64,000 nucleotides of DNA from Xanthomonas sacchari. Its GTDB lineage: Bacteria > Pseudomonadota > Gammaproteobacteria > Xanthomonadales > Xanthomonadaceae. Location: positions 3,038,001 to 3,102,000 of the forward strand of contig NZ_CP132343.1 in the NCBI RefSeq assembly GCF_040529065.1. The letters run 5' to 3'. The notes under the pieces are model-generated. The model was not told where the DNA came from, ran no database searches, and was given only the letters and a program-made list of their open reading frames with translations. A program made the position numbers and the translations under genes. This document shows, one piece after another, positions 8,257-17,296 of this stretch (the first letter of the stretch is position 1; each line of letters opens with the position of its first letter).

Positions 8257-9717
8257 TCAGCGCGCCTGCACCGCCGACGCCGCCCCCGCGGTGGTCGCAA
8301 CGTCCCTGCTGCCGGCATCCGTGCCCGCATCCTGGCCCCAGCCGCCAAGCGCCTTGTATACCCGCACCACGCCGATGTTCACCGCCGCCTCGGCGTCGGC
8401 CAGGTCGGCCTCGGCCGTCAGTTGCGTGCGCTGCGCATCGAGCAGGGTCAGGAAATCCTCCGACCCCTCGCGATAGCGGATCTGCGCCAGCGCTTCGGCC
8501 CGCTGCGCGGCCTGCGTCTGCTCGGCCACGATCGCCAGCCGCGCCTGTTCGTGGGCGTAGGCGGTCAAGGCGTTCTCGGTGTCCTCCAGCGCGCCGAGCA
8601 CGGTCTTCTCGTAGTCGGCGGCGGCGCCGTCGGCCTGTGCTTCGCTCGCGCGCAGGCGTGCGCGCACGCTGCCCAGGTCGAACGCCGCCCACTGGATCGA
8701 CGGGGTCAGCGACCAGGCCTTGCTGCGGCCGTGCAGCAAGGCGCCGGCATCGCCGGACAGGAAGCCGACGAAGCCGGACAGGCTGATCCGCGGGAACAGG
8801 TCGGCGGTGGCCACGCCGACCTGCGCGGTCGCCGCTGCCAGGCGGCGTTCGGCGATGCGCACGTCGGGACGCCGGCGCAGCAACTGCGTGGTGTCGCCCA
8901 GCGGCAAGGCCCGCGCATAGGCCGGGGTCGGCTGCGGCGCCAGCAACGCGTCGAGCGTGCCCGGCGGCTTGCCCAGCAGCACCGCCAGCCGGTGCCGCGC
9001 CTGCGCGGCGTCGACTTCCAGCAACGGGATGTCGGCCTCGATCGCCTTCAGCCGCGCACGGCTGCTCTGCACGTCCAGTTCGCTGCCCGCGCCCAGCCGC
9101 CAGCGGGTCTCGGTCAGGCGCTGGGTGTCGCGCAGGTTGTCCAGCGTGGTGCGCGCCAGGGCGATGCGCTTCTGGGTGCCGCGCAGGGCGAAGTAGTTGC
9201 GTGCGATCTCCGCGGCCACAGTGACCTGGGCGTCGGCCAGGCCGGCCTGCTCGGCCTCCAGGTTCGCGCGCGCGGCCTCGCTGGCACGGCGCTGGCGCCC
9301 GAACAGGTCCAGCTCCCAGCCGGCATCGAAACCGAGCCGGTAGCTCTCGGTGAGCACGCGCGCGCCGCCGGCATCGGCATCCGGGGCCTTGCCGCGGGTG
9401 TAGTCGCCGCCGGCGGTGACGTGCGGCGCCTGATCCAGGCGCTGCTCGGCGAAGACCGCGCGCGCCTCGTGCACGCGCGCCAGGGCGATGCGCAGGTCGA
9501 GGTTGGCGACCAGTCCGTCGTGCACCAGTTGTTCCAGCACCGGATCGTCGAACTGCGCCCACCAGGACGCGACCGGCGACTCGGTCGCGAACACCGGCGA
9601 CGCCGTGCCCTGCAGCGTCACCGGCGGCTGCGCCGGTGCATGGTAGTCGGGGCCGACGCTGGCGCAGGCGCTGAGCAGCGCCAGCGCCAGCGCGCCGAGT
9701 GCGGGCCGGATCACCAT
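8257..9717 (-). CDS. smeX: Outer-membrane efflux lipoprotein, OprM/NodT (TolC-like) family, SmeX-type
   Basis: Outer-membrane channel of a tripartite drug pump. The N-terminus ends in a lipobox LLSAC (Cys18), so it is a lipoprotein, as usual in OprM-type channels. The rest has the two long repeats of the family, rich in Ala/Glu/Arg helices (RIALARVHEARAVF, RVRARLRASEAQADGA), 486 residues in all. It is the last gene of a five-gene operon whose order (SDR, adaptor, RND, SDR, channel) is that of smeU1-V-W-U2-X of Stenotrophomonas maltophilia; the symbol is given on that basis. Its ATG lies seven bases inside the end of the preceding SDR gene, indicating tight coupling. Confidence 0.92.
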   Translation of the reverse strand: MVIRPALGALALALLSACASVGPDYHAPAQPPVTLQGTASPVFATESPVASWWAQFDDPVLEQLVHDGLVANLDLRIALARVHEARAVFAEQRLDQAPHVTAGGDYTRGKAPDADAGGARVLTESYRLGFDAGWELDLFGRQRRASEAARANLEAEQAGLADAQVTVAAEIARNYFALRGTQKRIALARTTLDNLRDTQRLTETRWRLGAGSELDVQSSRARLKAIEADIPLLEVDAAQARHRLAVLLGKPPGTLDALLAPQPTPAYARALPLGDTTQLLRRRPDVRIAERRLAAATAQVGVATADLFPRISLSGFVGFLSGDAGALLHGRSKAWSLTPSIQWAAFDLGSVRARLRASEAQADGAAADYEKTVLGALEDTENALTAYAHEQARLAIVAEQTQAAQRAEALAQIRYREGSEDFLTLLDAQRTQLTAEADLADAEAAVNIGVVRVYKALGGWGQDAGTDAGSRDVATTAGAASAVQAR

Positions 9718-10445
9718 GGCAGCACCTGTCCGACATGGGTGTAGCTGCCGGTGGGGCCGTCCGCGTCGAGCAGCGCCATCATCACGCTGCTGCGCGCACC
9801 GTCGGCCACCTCCAGCTCGCCCTCGCCCGCGTTCATGTCGGTCTTCACGTAGCCGGGGTGGATGGTGTTGACCTTGATCGGGGTCTCGCGCAGTTCGTAG
9901 GCCAGCTGGATAGTCCAGGCGTTCACCGCGCTCTTGGACACGTTGTACGCCGGCACCTTGAAGTCGTAGATCGGCGAGCCCGGCTGGCTGTGCAGCGTCA
10001 GCGAGCCGAGCAGGCTGGAGACGTTGACGATGCGCGCGGCCGGAGCCTCGCGTAGCAGCGGCAGGAACGCCTGGGTGACGGCGATCAGGCCGAATAGGTT
10101 GGTGTCGAAGGTCTCGCGCCAGGACTCCAGCGACTGCTGCGACACGCTCAGGCGCAGGTCGTCGCGCAGGATGCCGGCGTTGTTGACCAGGATGTCCAGC
10201 CGCCCGTGGCGTGCGCGCACTGTCTCCACCGCGGCGGCGATGCTGGCGGCGTCGGTGACGTCCAGGGTCAGCGGCTCCACCGGCAGGCCTTCGCCCTGCA
10301 GTTCCAGCGCCGCGGCGCTGGCACGGGTCGCGTCGCGCCCGGCCAGCAGGGTGTGCACGCCGGCTTCGGCCAGCTGGCGCACGGTGTGCAGGCCGATGCC
10401 GCGGGTGGCGCCGGTGACCAGGGCGATCTTGTGTGCTGCGTTCAT
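9711..10445 (-). CDS. smeU2: SDR family oxidoreductase of the efflux operon, SmeU2-type
   Basis: Short-chain dehydrogenase of 244 residues. TGATRGIGLH is the NAD(P) loop, NNAGILRDD follows, NVSSLLGS gives the catalytic Ser and YNVSKSA the Tyr and Lys, so it should be active. The start ATG at 10445 is chosen because the frame upstream of it is non-family sequence and AACTCCTGAGAAGG-like purines in the other strand give a modest ribosome site. It sits between the RND pump and channel genes, exactly where smeU2 lies in the Stenotrophomonas operon. Its role there (possibly modifying a pump substrate or countering redox stress) is not settled; nothing in the sequence names a substrate. Confidence 0.9.
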   Translation of the reverse strand: MNAAHKIALVTGATRGIGLHTVRQLAEAGVHTLLAGRDATRASAAALELQGEGLPVEPLTLDVTDAASIAAAVETVRARHGRLDILVNNAGILRDDLRLSVSQQSLESWRETFDTNLFGLIAVTQAFLPLLREAPAARIVNVSSLLGSLTLHSQPGSPIYDFKVPAYNVSKSAVNAWTIQLAYELRETPIKVNTIHPGYVKTDMNAGEGELEVADGARSSVMMALLDADGPTGSYTHVGQVLPW

Positions 10446-10476
10446 TGCGAAACTCCTGAGAAGGATGGAGAAGGAA

Positions 10477-13400
10477 TCAGCCGTGCGCCGGCGCGTCGGC
10501 GTGGGCCGGCGCATGCGAGACCAGCGGCCGCCCGGCCAGCTTGCGCAGGGCGACATAGAACACGGGGGTAAGGAACAGGCCGAACAGGGTCACGCCCAGC
10601 ATGCCGGCGAACACGGTGATGCCGGTGGCAGAGCGCACTTCCGCGCCGGCGCCATGCGAGAACACCAGCGGCACCGTGCCGGCGATGAAGGCGATGGACG
10701 TCATCACGATCGGGCGCAGGCGCAGGCGGCAGGCCTGCAGCGCCGATTCGACGATGCCCTTGCCCTGCAGCTCCAGTTCGCGGGCGAACTCGACGATCAG
10801 GATCGCGTTCTTGCACGCCAGGCCCATCAGCACCACCAGGCCCACCTGCACGAACACGTTGTTGTCGCCGCCGCTCAGCCACACCCCGAACAACGCCGAC
10901 AGCAGGGTCATCGGCACGATCAGGATCACCGCCAGCGGCAGCGTCCAGCTCTCGTACAGCGCAGCCAGCACCAGGAACGCCAGCAGCACCGCCAGCGGGA
11001 ACACCACCAGCGCCGCATTGCCCTGGGTCGCCTGCTGGTAGCTCAGGTCGGTCCACTCAATCTCCATGCCATTGGGCAGCACCTGCTTGGCGATCTGGGT
11101 GATCTTGGCCATCGCCTCGGCCGAGGACAGCGCACGCGCATCGGCTTCGCCGGCCAGGTCGGCGGCCGGATAGCCGTTGTAGCGCAGCACCGGGTCCGGG
11201 CCGTAGGTCTGCTTGATGGTGACCATCGAGCCGATCGGCACCATTTCGCCGTTGGCATTGCGGGTGCGCAAACGGGCGATGTCCTCCACGCTCTCGCGGA
11301 ACGGTGCATCGGCCTGGGCGATCACCTGCCAGGTGCGGCCGAACTGGTTGAAGTCGTTGACGTAGGTCGAGCCCAGGTAGGTCTGCAAGGTATCGAACAG
11401 ATCGGTCAGGGCCACGCCCTGGGCCTTGGCCTTGACCCGGTCGACCTCGGCGTCGAGCTGCGGCACGTTGGCCTGATACGTGCCGATCGGGAAGCTCATG
11501 CCCGGGGTCTGCGCCACCGCACCCTGCATCGTGCTGACCGCGTTCTGCAGCGCACCGTAGCCGAGGTTGGCACGGTCCTCGATGAACAGCTGGTAGCCGT
11601 TGCCGTTGCCCAGGCCGAGGATCGGCGGCGGCATGAAGGCGAACGACATGCCCTCGCCCAGCTGCGAGATGCGCTGGTTGATCTCGGCATTGATCTCCAA
11701 TGCGCTGCGGTGGCGCTCGGCGAACGGCTTCAGCGGCAGGAACACCACGCCGGTATTGGGCGTATTGGTGAACTGCAGCGCGTTGAGGCCCGGGAACGAG
11801 ATCGCGTGGGCCACACCATCGGTCTGCATGGCGATGGTGGCGACCTTGCGCAGCATCGCGTCGGTGCGCTCGATCGAGGCGCCTTCCGGCAGCTTCACAC
11901 CGGCGATCAGGTACATCTTGTCCTGGGTCGGGATGAAGCCGCCCGGCACCGCCTTGAACATCAGCCCGGTGACCAGCAGCAGCACCACGTACACCGCGAA
12001 CACCGCGCCGCGGCGGCCGAGGATGCGCGACACCGCGCCCTGGTAGCGGTCGGAGCTGCGGTGGAAGAAGCGGTTGAACGGGCGGAACAGCCAGTTGCCG
12101 AACAGCCGCTCCATGCCGCGCGACAGGCGGTCCTTGGGCGCGTCGTGGCTTTGCAGCAGGCGCGCAGCCAGCGCCGGCGACAGGGTCAGCGAGTTGATCG
12201 CCGAGATCACCGTGGAGATGGCGATGGTCACCGCGAACTGCTTGTAGAACTGCCCGGTCACCCCGGACAGGAACGCCATCGGCACGAACACCGCGCACAG
12301 CACCAGCGCGATGGCGATGATCGGCCCGGAGACCTCGCGCATGGCCTGGTGCGCCGCCGCCAGCGGGCTCAGCCCCTCCTCGATGTTGCGCTCCACGTTC
12401 TCCACCACCACGATCGCATCGTCGACCACGATGCCGATCGCCAGCACCAGCCCGAACAGGGTCAGCGTGTTGATCGAGAAGCCCAGCAGGTACAGCGCGG
12501 CGAAGGTGCCGACCACCGACACCGGCACCGCGATCAGCGGGATGATCGAGGCGCGCCAGGTCTGCAGGAACAGGATCACCACCAGCACCACCAGCAGCAC
12601 CGCCTCCAGCAGTGTGTGCACCACCGCGCTGATCGAGTCGCGCACGAAGATGGTGGTGTCGTACACCGCCTCGTACTTCACGTCGTCCGGGAACTGCTTG
12701 GTCAGCTCGTCCATCTTGGCGATGACCTGGTCGCGGATCTGCAAGGCGTTGGCGCCCGGCGCCTGGAAGATGCCGATGCCGACCGCGTTCTTGCCGTCCA
12801 ACTGCGCACGCAGGGTGTAGTCGCCGGCGCCCAGTTGCAGGCGGGCGACGTCGGACAGGCGCACGGTCTGGCCGTCGGCACCGACCTTGAGCACGATGTC
12901 GCCGAACTCCTGTTCGGTGCGCAGGCGGCCCTGCGCGTTGATCAGGGTCAGGAACTTGCTCTGCGGCATCGGCTCGGCGCCGAGCTGGCCGGCGGACACC
13001 TGCACGTTCTGCTCGCGCATGGCCGCGACCACGTCGCTAGCGGTGAGCCCGCGCGCTGCCACCCGTTCCGGGTCCAGCCAGGCGCGCATCGCGTAGTCGC
13101 CGCCGCCGAACACCTGCGCATCGCCCACGCCCTGGATCCGCGCCAGCGCGTCCTTGACGTGCAGGCGCGCGTAGTTGCGCAGGTACAGGCTGTCGTACTT
13201 GCCCTTGGGCGAGGTCAGGTGCACCACCATCAGGAAGGTGGGCGACTGCTTCTGCGTGGTCACGCCCTGCCGGCGCACGTCCTCGGGCAGGCGCGCCTGC
13301 GCCTGTGCGACGCGGTTCTGCACCTTCACCGCGGCATCGTCGGGATCGGTGCCCGGGCGGAAGGTCACGGTCATCTGCAGCACGCCATCGGAGCCGGCGA

Positions 13401-13647
13401 CCGACTTGATGTACATCATGTTCTCGACGCCGTTGATCGCTTCCTCCAGCGGCGTGGCGACAGTCTCGGCGATGACCTTGGGGTTGGCGCCCGGATACAC
13501 CGTGCGCACCACCACCGAAGGCGGCACCACGTCCGGGTATTCGCCGATGGGCAGCAGCGGGATGGCGATCAGGCCCGCGGCGAAGATGACGATCGACAGC
13601 ACGGCGGCGAAGATCGGCCGGTCGATGAAGAATCTGGAAAAGTCCAT
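10477..13647 (-). CDS. smeW: RND efflux pump inner-membrane transporter (HAE-1 family), SmeW-type
   Basis: Proton-driven drug exporter of the inner membrane, 1056 residues, the normal length for AcrB/MexB relatives. MDFSRFFIDRPIFAAVLSI is the conserved first membrane helix; GIVVDDAIVVVENVER holds the paired Asp of helix 4 needed for proton relay; the second half repeats the fold with GLACKNAILIVEFAREL. Twelve membrane segments and two large periplasmic loops follow the standard plan. The ATG at 13647 starts the typical N-terminus. It is third in the operon; 135 bases separate it from the adaptor gene, and 31 from the SDR gene downstream. Known relatives with this operon order export quinolones, chloramphenicol and tetracyclines when overexpressed; actual substrates here are inferred only. 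Confidence 0.95.
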   Translation of the reverse strand: MDFSRFFIDRPIFAAVLSIVIFAAGLIAIPLLPIGEYPDVVPPSVVVRTVYPGANPKVIAETVATPLEEAINGVENMMYIKSVAGSDGVLQMTVTFRPGTDPDDAAVKVQNRVAQAQARLPEDVRRQGVTTQKQSPTFLMVVHLTSPKGKYDSLYLRNYARLHVKDALARIQGVGDAQVFGGGDYAMRAWLDPERVAARGLTASDVVAAMREQNVQVSAGQLGAEPMPQSKFLTLINAQGRLRTEQEFGDIVLKVGADGQTVRLSDVARLQLGAGDYTLRAQLDGKNAVGIGIFQAPGANALQIRDQVIAKMDELTKQFPDDVKYEAVYDTTIFVRDSISAVVHTLLEAVLLVVLVVILFLQTWRASIIPLIAVPVSVVGTFAALYLLGFSINTLTLFGLVLAIGIVVDDAIVVVENVERNIEEGLSPLAAAHQAMREVSGPIIAIALVLCAVFVPMAFLSGVTGQFYKQFAVTIAISTVISAINSLTLSPALAARLLQSHDAPKDRLSRGMERLFGNWLFRPFNRFFHRSSDRYQGAVSRILGRRGAVFAVYVVLLLVTGLMFKAVPGGFIPTQDKMYLIAGVKLPEGASIERTDAMLRKVATIAMQTDGVAHAISFPGLNALQFTNTPNTGVVFLPLKPFAERHRSALEINAEINQRISQLGEGMSFAFMPPPILGLGNGNGYQLFIEDRANLGYGALQNAVSTMQGAVAQTPGMSFPIGTYQANVPQLDAEVDRVKAKAQGVALTDLFDTLQTYLGSTYVNDFNQFGRTWQVIAQADAPFRESVEDIARLRTRNANGEMVPIGSMVTIKQTYGPDPVLRYNGYPAADLAGEADARALSSAEAMAKITQIAKQVLPNGMEIEWTDLSYQQATQGNAALVVFPLAVLLAFLVLAALYESWTLPLAVILIVPMTLLSALFGVWLSGGDNNVFVQVGLVVLMGLACKNAILIVEFARELELQGKGIVESALQACRLRLRPIVMTSIAFIAGTVPLVFSHGAGAEVRSATGITVFAGMLGVTLFGLFLTPVFYVALRKLAGRPLVSHAPAHADAPAHG

Positions 13648-13782
13648 GGGTGGTGGTCCTGGAAACGGTTGAAACGGGGGGCCGGGCGCGGACGCAGGCA
13701 TGCCGGTGGCGGCGCCGGGCCGTTGCGGGCCCGGCGGGGACGGCCGGCACTGGCCAGCCGGTGCTGCGTCGGCGCCCGCGAC

Positions 13783-14991
13783 TCAGTCGAGGGCGACGGC
13801 CTGGCGCGGTGCGGCCGGGGACGTGGTCTGCAGCGCGATCGGCTTGGCCTGCACCGGCATGCCGGGCATGAACACCTTCTGCACGCCGTCGACGATGACC
13901 TTGTCGCCGGCGGACAGGCCGCTGCGCACGATGCGCAGGCCCTCGGCGCTGCGGCCGAGTTGCACATCGCGCCGCTGTGCCTTGCCGTCCTTGTCGACCA
14001 CGTAGACGTACTTGCGGTCCTGGTCGGTGAGCACCGCGCGGTCGTCGATCAGCACCGCGTCGAAGCGGCCGCTTCCGAGCAGCCGCACCCGCGCGAACAG
14101 GCCGGGGGTGAAGCGGCGGTCGGCGTTGTCCAGCAGCGCGCGCACGTGGATGGTGCCGGTGCTGCGCACCAGTTGGTTGTCGAGGAAATCGACCTTGCCG
14201 GCGTGCGGATAGCCATCCTCGCCGACCAGACCGACCTGCACCGGCAGGCTGCCGTCGCGTTCGCTCGGGCGCTGGCCGTCGCGCGCCATCTGCGCATAGC
14301 GCAGGAAGGTGCCTTCGTCGGCATCGAAATACACGTGCACCTTGTCCAGCGACACCAGCGTGGTCAGCACGCTGGCGCTGTCGCCGGCGGTGACCAGGTT
14401 GCCGGCGGTGACCATCGCGCGGCCGGCGCGGCCGTCGATCGGCGCGCGCACCTGGGTCCATTCCAGGTTCAGGCGCGCGCTGTCCACCGCCGCCTGCGCG
14501 GCCAGCACATCGGCCTGCGCCTGCTCGGCGGCGGCGCGCTTCTGTTCCCAGCTCTCGGTGGAGATGGCCTGCTGCTCGGACAGGGTCTTGGCGCGCGCGG
14601 CCTCGCTGGCGCTGAGCTTGGCCTGGGTGCGCGCACGCGCCAGATCGGCCTCGGCGCGCGCCAGCTCGGCGCGGTAGCTGCGCGCGTCGATGGTGAACAG
14701 CACCTGGCCCTTCTTCACTTCCTGGCCTTCGACGTAGGCGACCTTGTCGATGTAGCCGGACACGCGCGGGCGCAGGTCGACGTGCTCCACCGCCTCGACG
14801 CGGCCGCTGAACTCATCCCACTGGCTGATCTGCTTCTGCAGCGCGGGCGCCACGCCCACGCTCGGCGGCGGCGGCGCGCCCTGTTCGTTGGCCTGGCTGC
14901 CGCAGGCGGCCAGCGTGGCGACCAGCAGCGCCACCGCAAGCGGGCGCAGGGCGCCCGGCAGCAGGCGCGACGGCATCGGAATCGGATTCAT
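13783..14991 (-). CDS. smeV: RND efflux periplasmic adaptor (membrane fusion protein), SmeV-type
   Basis: Links the RND pump to the outer-membrane channel. The N-terminus has a signal sequence ending in the lipobox ATLAAC (Cys30), so it is a lipoprotein anchored to the inner membrane. Lipoyl half-motifs VDLRPRVSGYIDKVAYVEGQ and TQVRAPIDGRAGRAMVTAG flank an alpha-hairpin rich in Ala/Glu/Arg (about residues 105-175), and the beta-barrel and membrane-proximal domains follow. The length of 402 residues is usual. Its ATG overlaps the TGA of the upstream SDR gene by four bases. The 135-base gap to the pump gene downstream has no obvious terminator. Confidence 0.93.
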   Translation of the reverse strand: MNPIPMPSRLLPGALRPLAVALLVATLAACGSQANEQGAPPPPSVGVAPALQKQISQWDEFSGRVEAVEHVDLRPRVSGYIDKVAYVEGQEVKKGQVLFTIDARSYRAELARAEADLARARTQAKLSASEAARAKTLSEQQAISTESWEQKRAAAEQAQADVLAAQAAVDSARLNLEWTQVRAPIDGRAGRAMVTAGNLVTAGDSASVLTTLVSLDKVHVYFDADEGTFLRYAQMARDGQRPSERDGSLPVQVGLVGEDGYPHAGKVDFLDNQLVRSTGTIHVRALLDNADRRFTPGLFARVRLLGSGRFDAVLIDDRAVLTDQDRKYVYVVDKDGKAQRRDVQLGRSAEGLRIVRSGLSAGDKVIVDGVQKVFMPGMPVQAKPIALQTTSPAAPRQAVALD

Positions 14992-15761
14992 GGAGAGACC
15001 TCGTGGGTGGAGAAGGAAAACGGCAAGGGGGTGAGCAAGGCGCTGCGCGGCTGGGCGAAGTGGCGACGGTCGATCTCGACCAGCGCACGGTCCGGCCGCT
15101 GCGGTTCGGCCAGCAGGTGGACCACGGCGCGGCCGACGCCGAGGGTGGTGAACCACTCCGGGCAGTCGTCGATGGCGGCATCGCTGCGGCACACCGGCTC
15201 GGACAGCGACAGCAGATGCACATGCACGCCGAGCGGCTTGGCTTCCTCGTGCAGCACCTGGGCGAGCATGCGGATCGCCGACGCCGCCACCGAACTGTCG
15301 CCATGCCCCGACCAGGCGCGCAGCGCGCAGGGACTGCCCAGCAACACGTAACGGGCGCCGCGCTCGTGCTGCGCCAGCAGCGGCAGCAGATGCCGGGCGG
15401 CAGCCAGGTGCGGCAGCAGGTCGGCATCCAGGCGCTTGCGCAGCGCGCCCAGCGGCCGCTCCAGCAGGCGCCCCGGCCGCAGCGGGCTGCCGAGCGCGGC
15501 GACCACCCCGGCCAACGGCCGCGGCCGCTGCGCGACCTCGGCCACCAGGGCCGCGGCGGCCGCATCGGTGGCGACCGAGCCGGACAACACGTCCAGGCCG
15601 GGTTCGTCGCGGTGGCGTTCGCGCAGCGCGGCCAGGCGGGTGCGGTCGCGCGCCACCGCCAGCACCGGGCTGCCGGCCTCCAGCAGCGCCTGCACCACGC
15701 CCTGCCCGACCGTGCCGCTGCCGCCGAGGACCAGGACCTCGGGGGCCAACGTCCCGCTCAC
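14988..15761 (-). CDS. smeU1: SDR-like oxidoreductase, first gene of the efflux operon, SmeU1-type
   Basis: NAD(P)-binding Rossmann protein of 257 residues: VLVLGGSGTVGQGVVQALLE is the cofactor loop, followed by AVARDRTRLAALRER. The canonical YxxxK pair is not obvious: the region where it is expected reads GSPCALRAWSGHGDSSVAASAIR, so this member may have lost or changed catalysis. I place the start at GTG 15761 because a strong ribosome site GGAGG precedes it by about nine bases; the frame is open further upstream but encodes no family sequence. It leads the operon, overlaps the adaptor gene (ATGA), and its position equals smeU1 in Stenotrophomonas. Confidence 0.85.
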   Translation of the reverse strand: MSGTLAPEVLVLGGSGTVGQGVVQALLEAGSPVLAVARDRTRLAALRERHRDEPGLDVLSGSVATDAAAAALVAEVAQRPRPLAGVVAALGSPLRPGRLLERPLGALRKRLDADLLPHLAAARHLLPLLAQHERGARYVLLGSPCALRAWSGHGDSSVAASAIRMLAQVLHEEAKPLGVHVHLLSLSEPVCRSDAAIDDCPEWFTTLGVGRAVVHLLAEPQRPDRALVEIDRRHFAQPRSALLTPLPFSFSTHEVSP

Positions 15762-16108
15762 GGGACTTTTCCTCCCGCCGACGGGACAATCGCGATGCGT
15801 CCCAGCCGGTCGGTGCCGGACGCGCCCAGGCGCAAACTGCTGCCGCTCTGGCGCCGCGGCGGCGGCGTGAACTCGCGAAACGCTTTCGGATAAAGGGATT
15901 GCGCCGTCGCCATGGACGCGGAACGGCGCCGCGGCTGGCGATCGGGGCATGCGAAAAATTGGAACAGGGTGCGCATCGACATGGGCAAAGACCGTCGGTG
16001 ATGGCGAATGCGGACAAATTAGGCGCCAAAGCCGCACTTGATTAGTCCGAATTAAGGGGAATAATCGTCCCGCTATCGGTCCAATCGTCTCCACCCCAAG
16101 GAACCGCC
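15762..16108. promoter_or_regulatory. Divergent control region of the efflux operon and its LysR gene
   Basis: This 347-base region lies between the divergent SDR and LysR genes. Close to the LysR start are two dyads. CGGACAAAT (16011-16019) and ATTAGTCCG (16041-16049) form an inverted repeat matching at 8 of 9 positions, and ATTA-N7-TAAT (16051-16065) fits the T-N11-A pattern bound by LysR proteins. This stretch is notably AT-rich compared with its surroundings. AAGGAACC just before ATG 16109 serves as the LysR-gene ribosome site. That the LysR protein binds here is an inference from position and pattern. Confidence 0.65.
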
Positions 16109-17206
16109 ATGAGCCACGATCTCAACGACACCCTGATCTTCGTCAAGGTGGTCGAACAAGGCAGCTTCATCGCCGCGGCCAACGCCCTCGGCCTGCCCAA
16201 GACCACCGTCAGCCGCAAGGTGCAGGACCTGGAGGCGCGGCTGGGCGCGCGCCTGCTGCACCGGACCACGCGCCGGCTCGGGCTGACCGAGGCCGGCGCG
16301 GTCTACCACGAGCATTGCCAGCGCATCGCCCGCGAACTGGAGGAAGCCGAGAGCGCGGTGGGCCAGTTGCAGGCCGGCCCGCGCGGCTGGCTGCGCTTCA
16401 GCGTGCCCTACTCGGCCGGCATCTCCTGGGTGGCGCCGATCCTGGGCGAATTCCACCGCCAGCATCCGGAAGTGCGGCTGGAGATGATCATGACCAGCGA
16501 CAAGGTCGACCCGATCGCCGAAGGCGTGGACGTGGCCCTGCACATGGGCACGCTGCCGGATTCGACCATGGTCGCGCGCAAGCTCGCCACCTTCCGCACC
16601 CAGGTCTTCGCCAGCCCCTATTACATCGAACGCCACGGCGAACCGCTGCATCCGGACGACCTGCAGCACCACCGCACGCTGGCGCTGAGCAACGGCCGCG
16701 GCGGCGGCACCCGGCTGTGCTGGCCGCTGCGCAACGGCAAGCAGAGCGGCGAGTTCCTGGTCCAGCCGATCCTGCTGGCCAACGATTCGGCAGCGCTGAT
16801 CGGCGGCCTGGTCTGCGGCGAAGGCCTGGTGCTGGCCAGCGATGCGACGATCAAGCCGCTGATCGAGGCCGGCAAGGCGCGGCGCGTGCTCGGCGGCTGG
16901 GTCGGGCCCGACCTGGACTTCAACGCGGTGTTCCCGGGCGGGCGCATGCTTTCGCCGAAGGTGCGCGCCTTCGTCGACTTCCTGGTCGACAAGCTCAACT
17001 TCGACGTCAGCTACATGATGGCGCAGTGCCCGGCCAAGCTGGCCACGCAGCAGGCCGAGGACGGCGCCGAGTTCACCCTGTGCAGCGGCGTGGCGATGAA
17101 CACGCAGTCGCTGTCCACCCTGCCGCGCGTCGCCGCCGCACCTGCACCAGCGGATGCGGCATCGGAAACCGAAGCCGAGGACGAAGAGGACGCCGCGCTG
17201 GTCTGA
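16109..17206 (+). CDS. smeRv: LysR-family transcriptional regulator of the efflux operon, SmeRv-type
   Basis: N-terminal winged helix-turn-helix (VVEQGSFIAAANALGLPKTTVSRKVQDLEARLGARL, residues about 12-50 in pieces) followed by a LysR substrate-binding domain (LRFSVPYSAGISWVAPILGEF, DVALHMGTLPDSTM). At 365 residues it is longer than the usual 300-320; the excess is a C-terminal tail that is Ala/Pro-rich then strongly acidic (SETEAEDEEDAALV). It is divergent from the efflux operon, the arrangement of smeRv. LysR regulators in this position usually repress in the resting state and activate on signal; mutations in smeRv are known to raise pump expression in Stenotrophomonas. The convergent hairpin at 17250-17274 closes the gene. 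Confidence 0.9.
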   Translation: MSHDLNDTLIFVKVVEQGSFIAAANALGLPKTTVSRKVQDLEARLGARLLHRTTRRLGLTEAGAVYHEHCQRIARELEEAESAVGQLQAGPRGWLRFSVPYSAGISWVAPILGEFHRQHPEVRLEMIMTSDKVDPIAEGVDVALHMGTLPDSTMVARKLATFRTQVFASPYYIERHGEPLHPDDLQHHRTLALSNGRGGGTRLCWPLRNGKQSGEFLVQPILLANDSAALIGGLVCGEGLVLASDATIKPLIEAGKARRVLGGWVGPDLDFNAVFPGGRMLSPKVRAFVDFLVDKLNFDVSYMMAQCPAKLATQQAEDGAEFTLCSGVAMNTQSLSTLPRVAAAPAPADAASETEAEDEEDAALV

Positions 17207-17249
17207 GCCGCGCGGCCCACGGCGCTTCGCATCGGCAGCACGGAAACGC

Positions 17250-17274
17250 GAACGGGCCGCAGTGCGGCCCGTTC
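17250..17274. terminator. Bidirectional terminator between the LysR and OmpA genes
   Basis: GAACGGGCCGCA / TGCGGCCCGTTC, a perfect 12-base stem around a single G, between two convergent genes (stops at 17206 and 17297). The symmetry would serve both directions. Confidence 0.8.
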
Positions 17275-17296
17275 GTCGTTGCGGCCGGCGGGTCGG

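Noticed and set aside
10024-15351. Very long open frame (over 1700 codons) on the plus strand
   Set aside because: It lies opposite the efflux operon, has no family motif, and is rich in His, Gln, Arg and Ala, the usual shadow of high-GC genes on the other strand.
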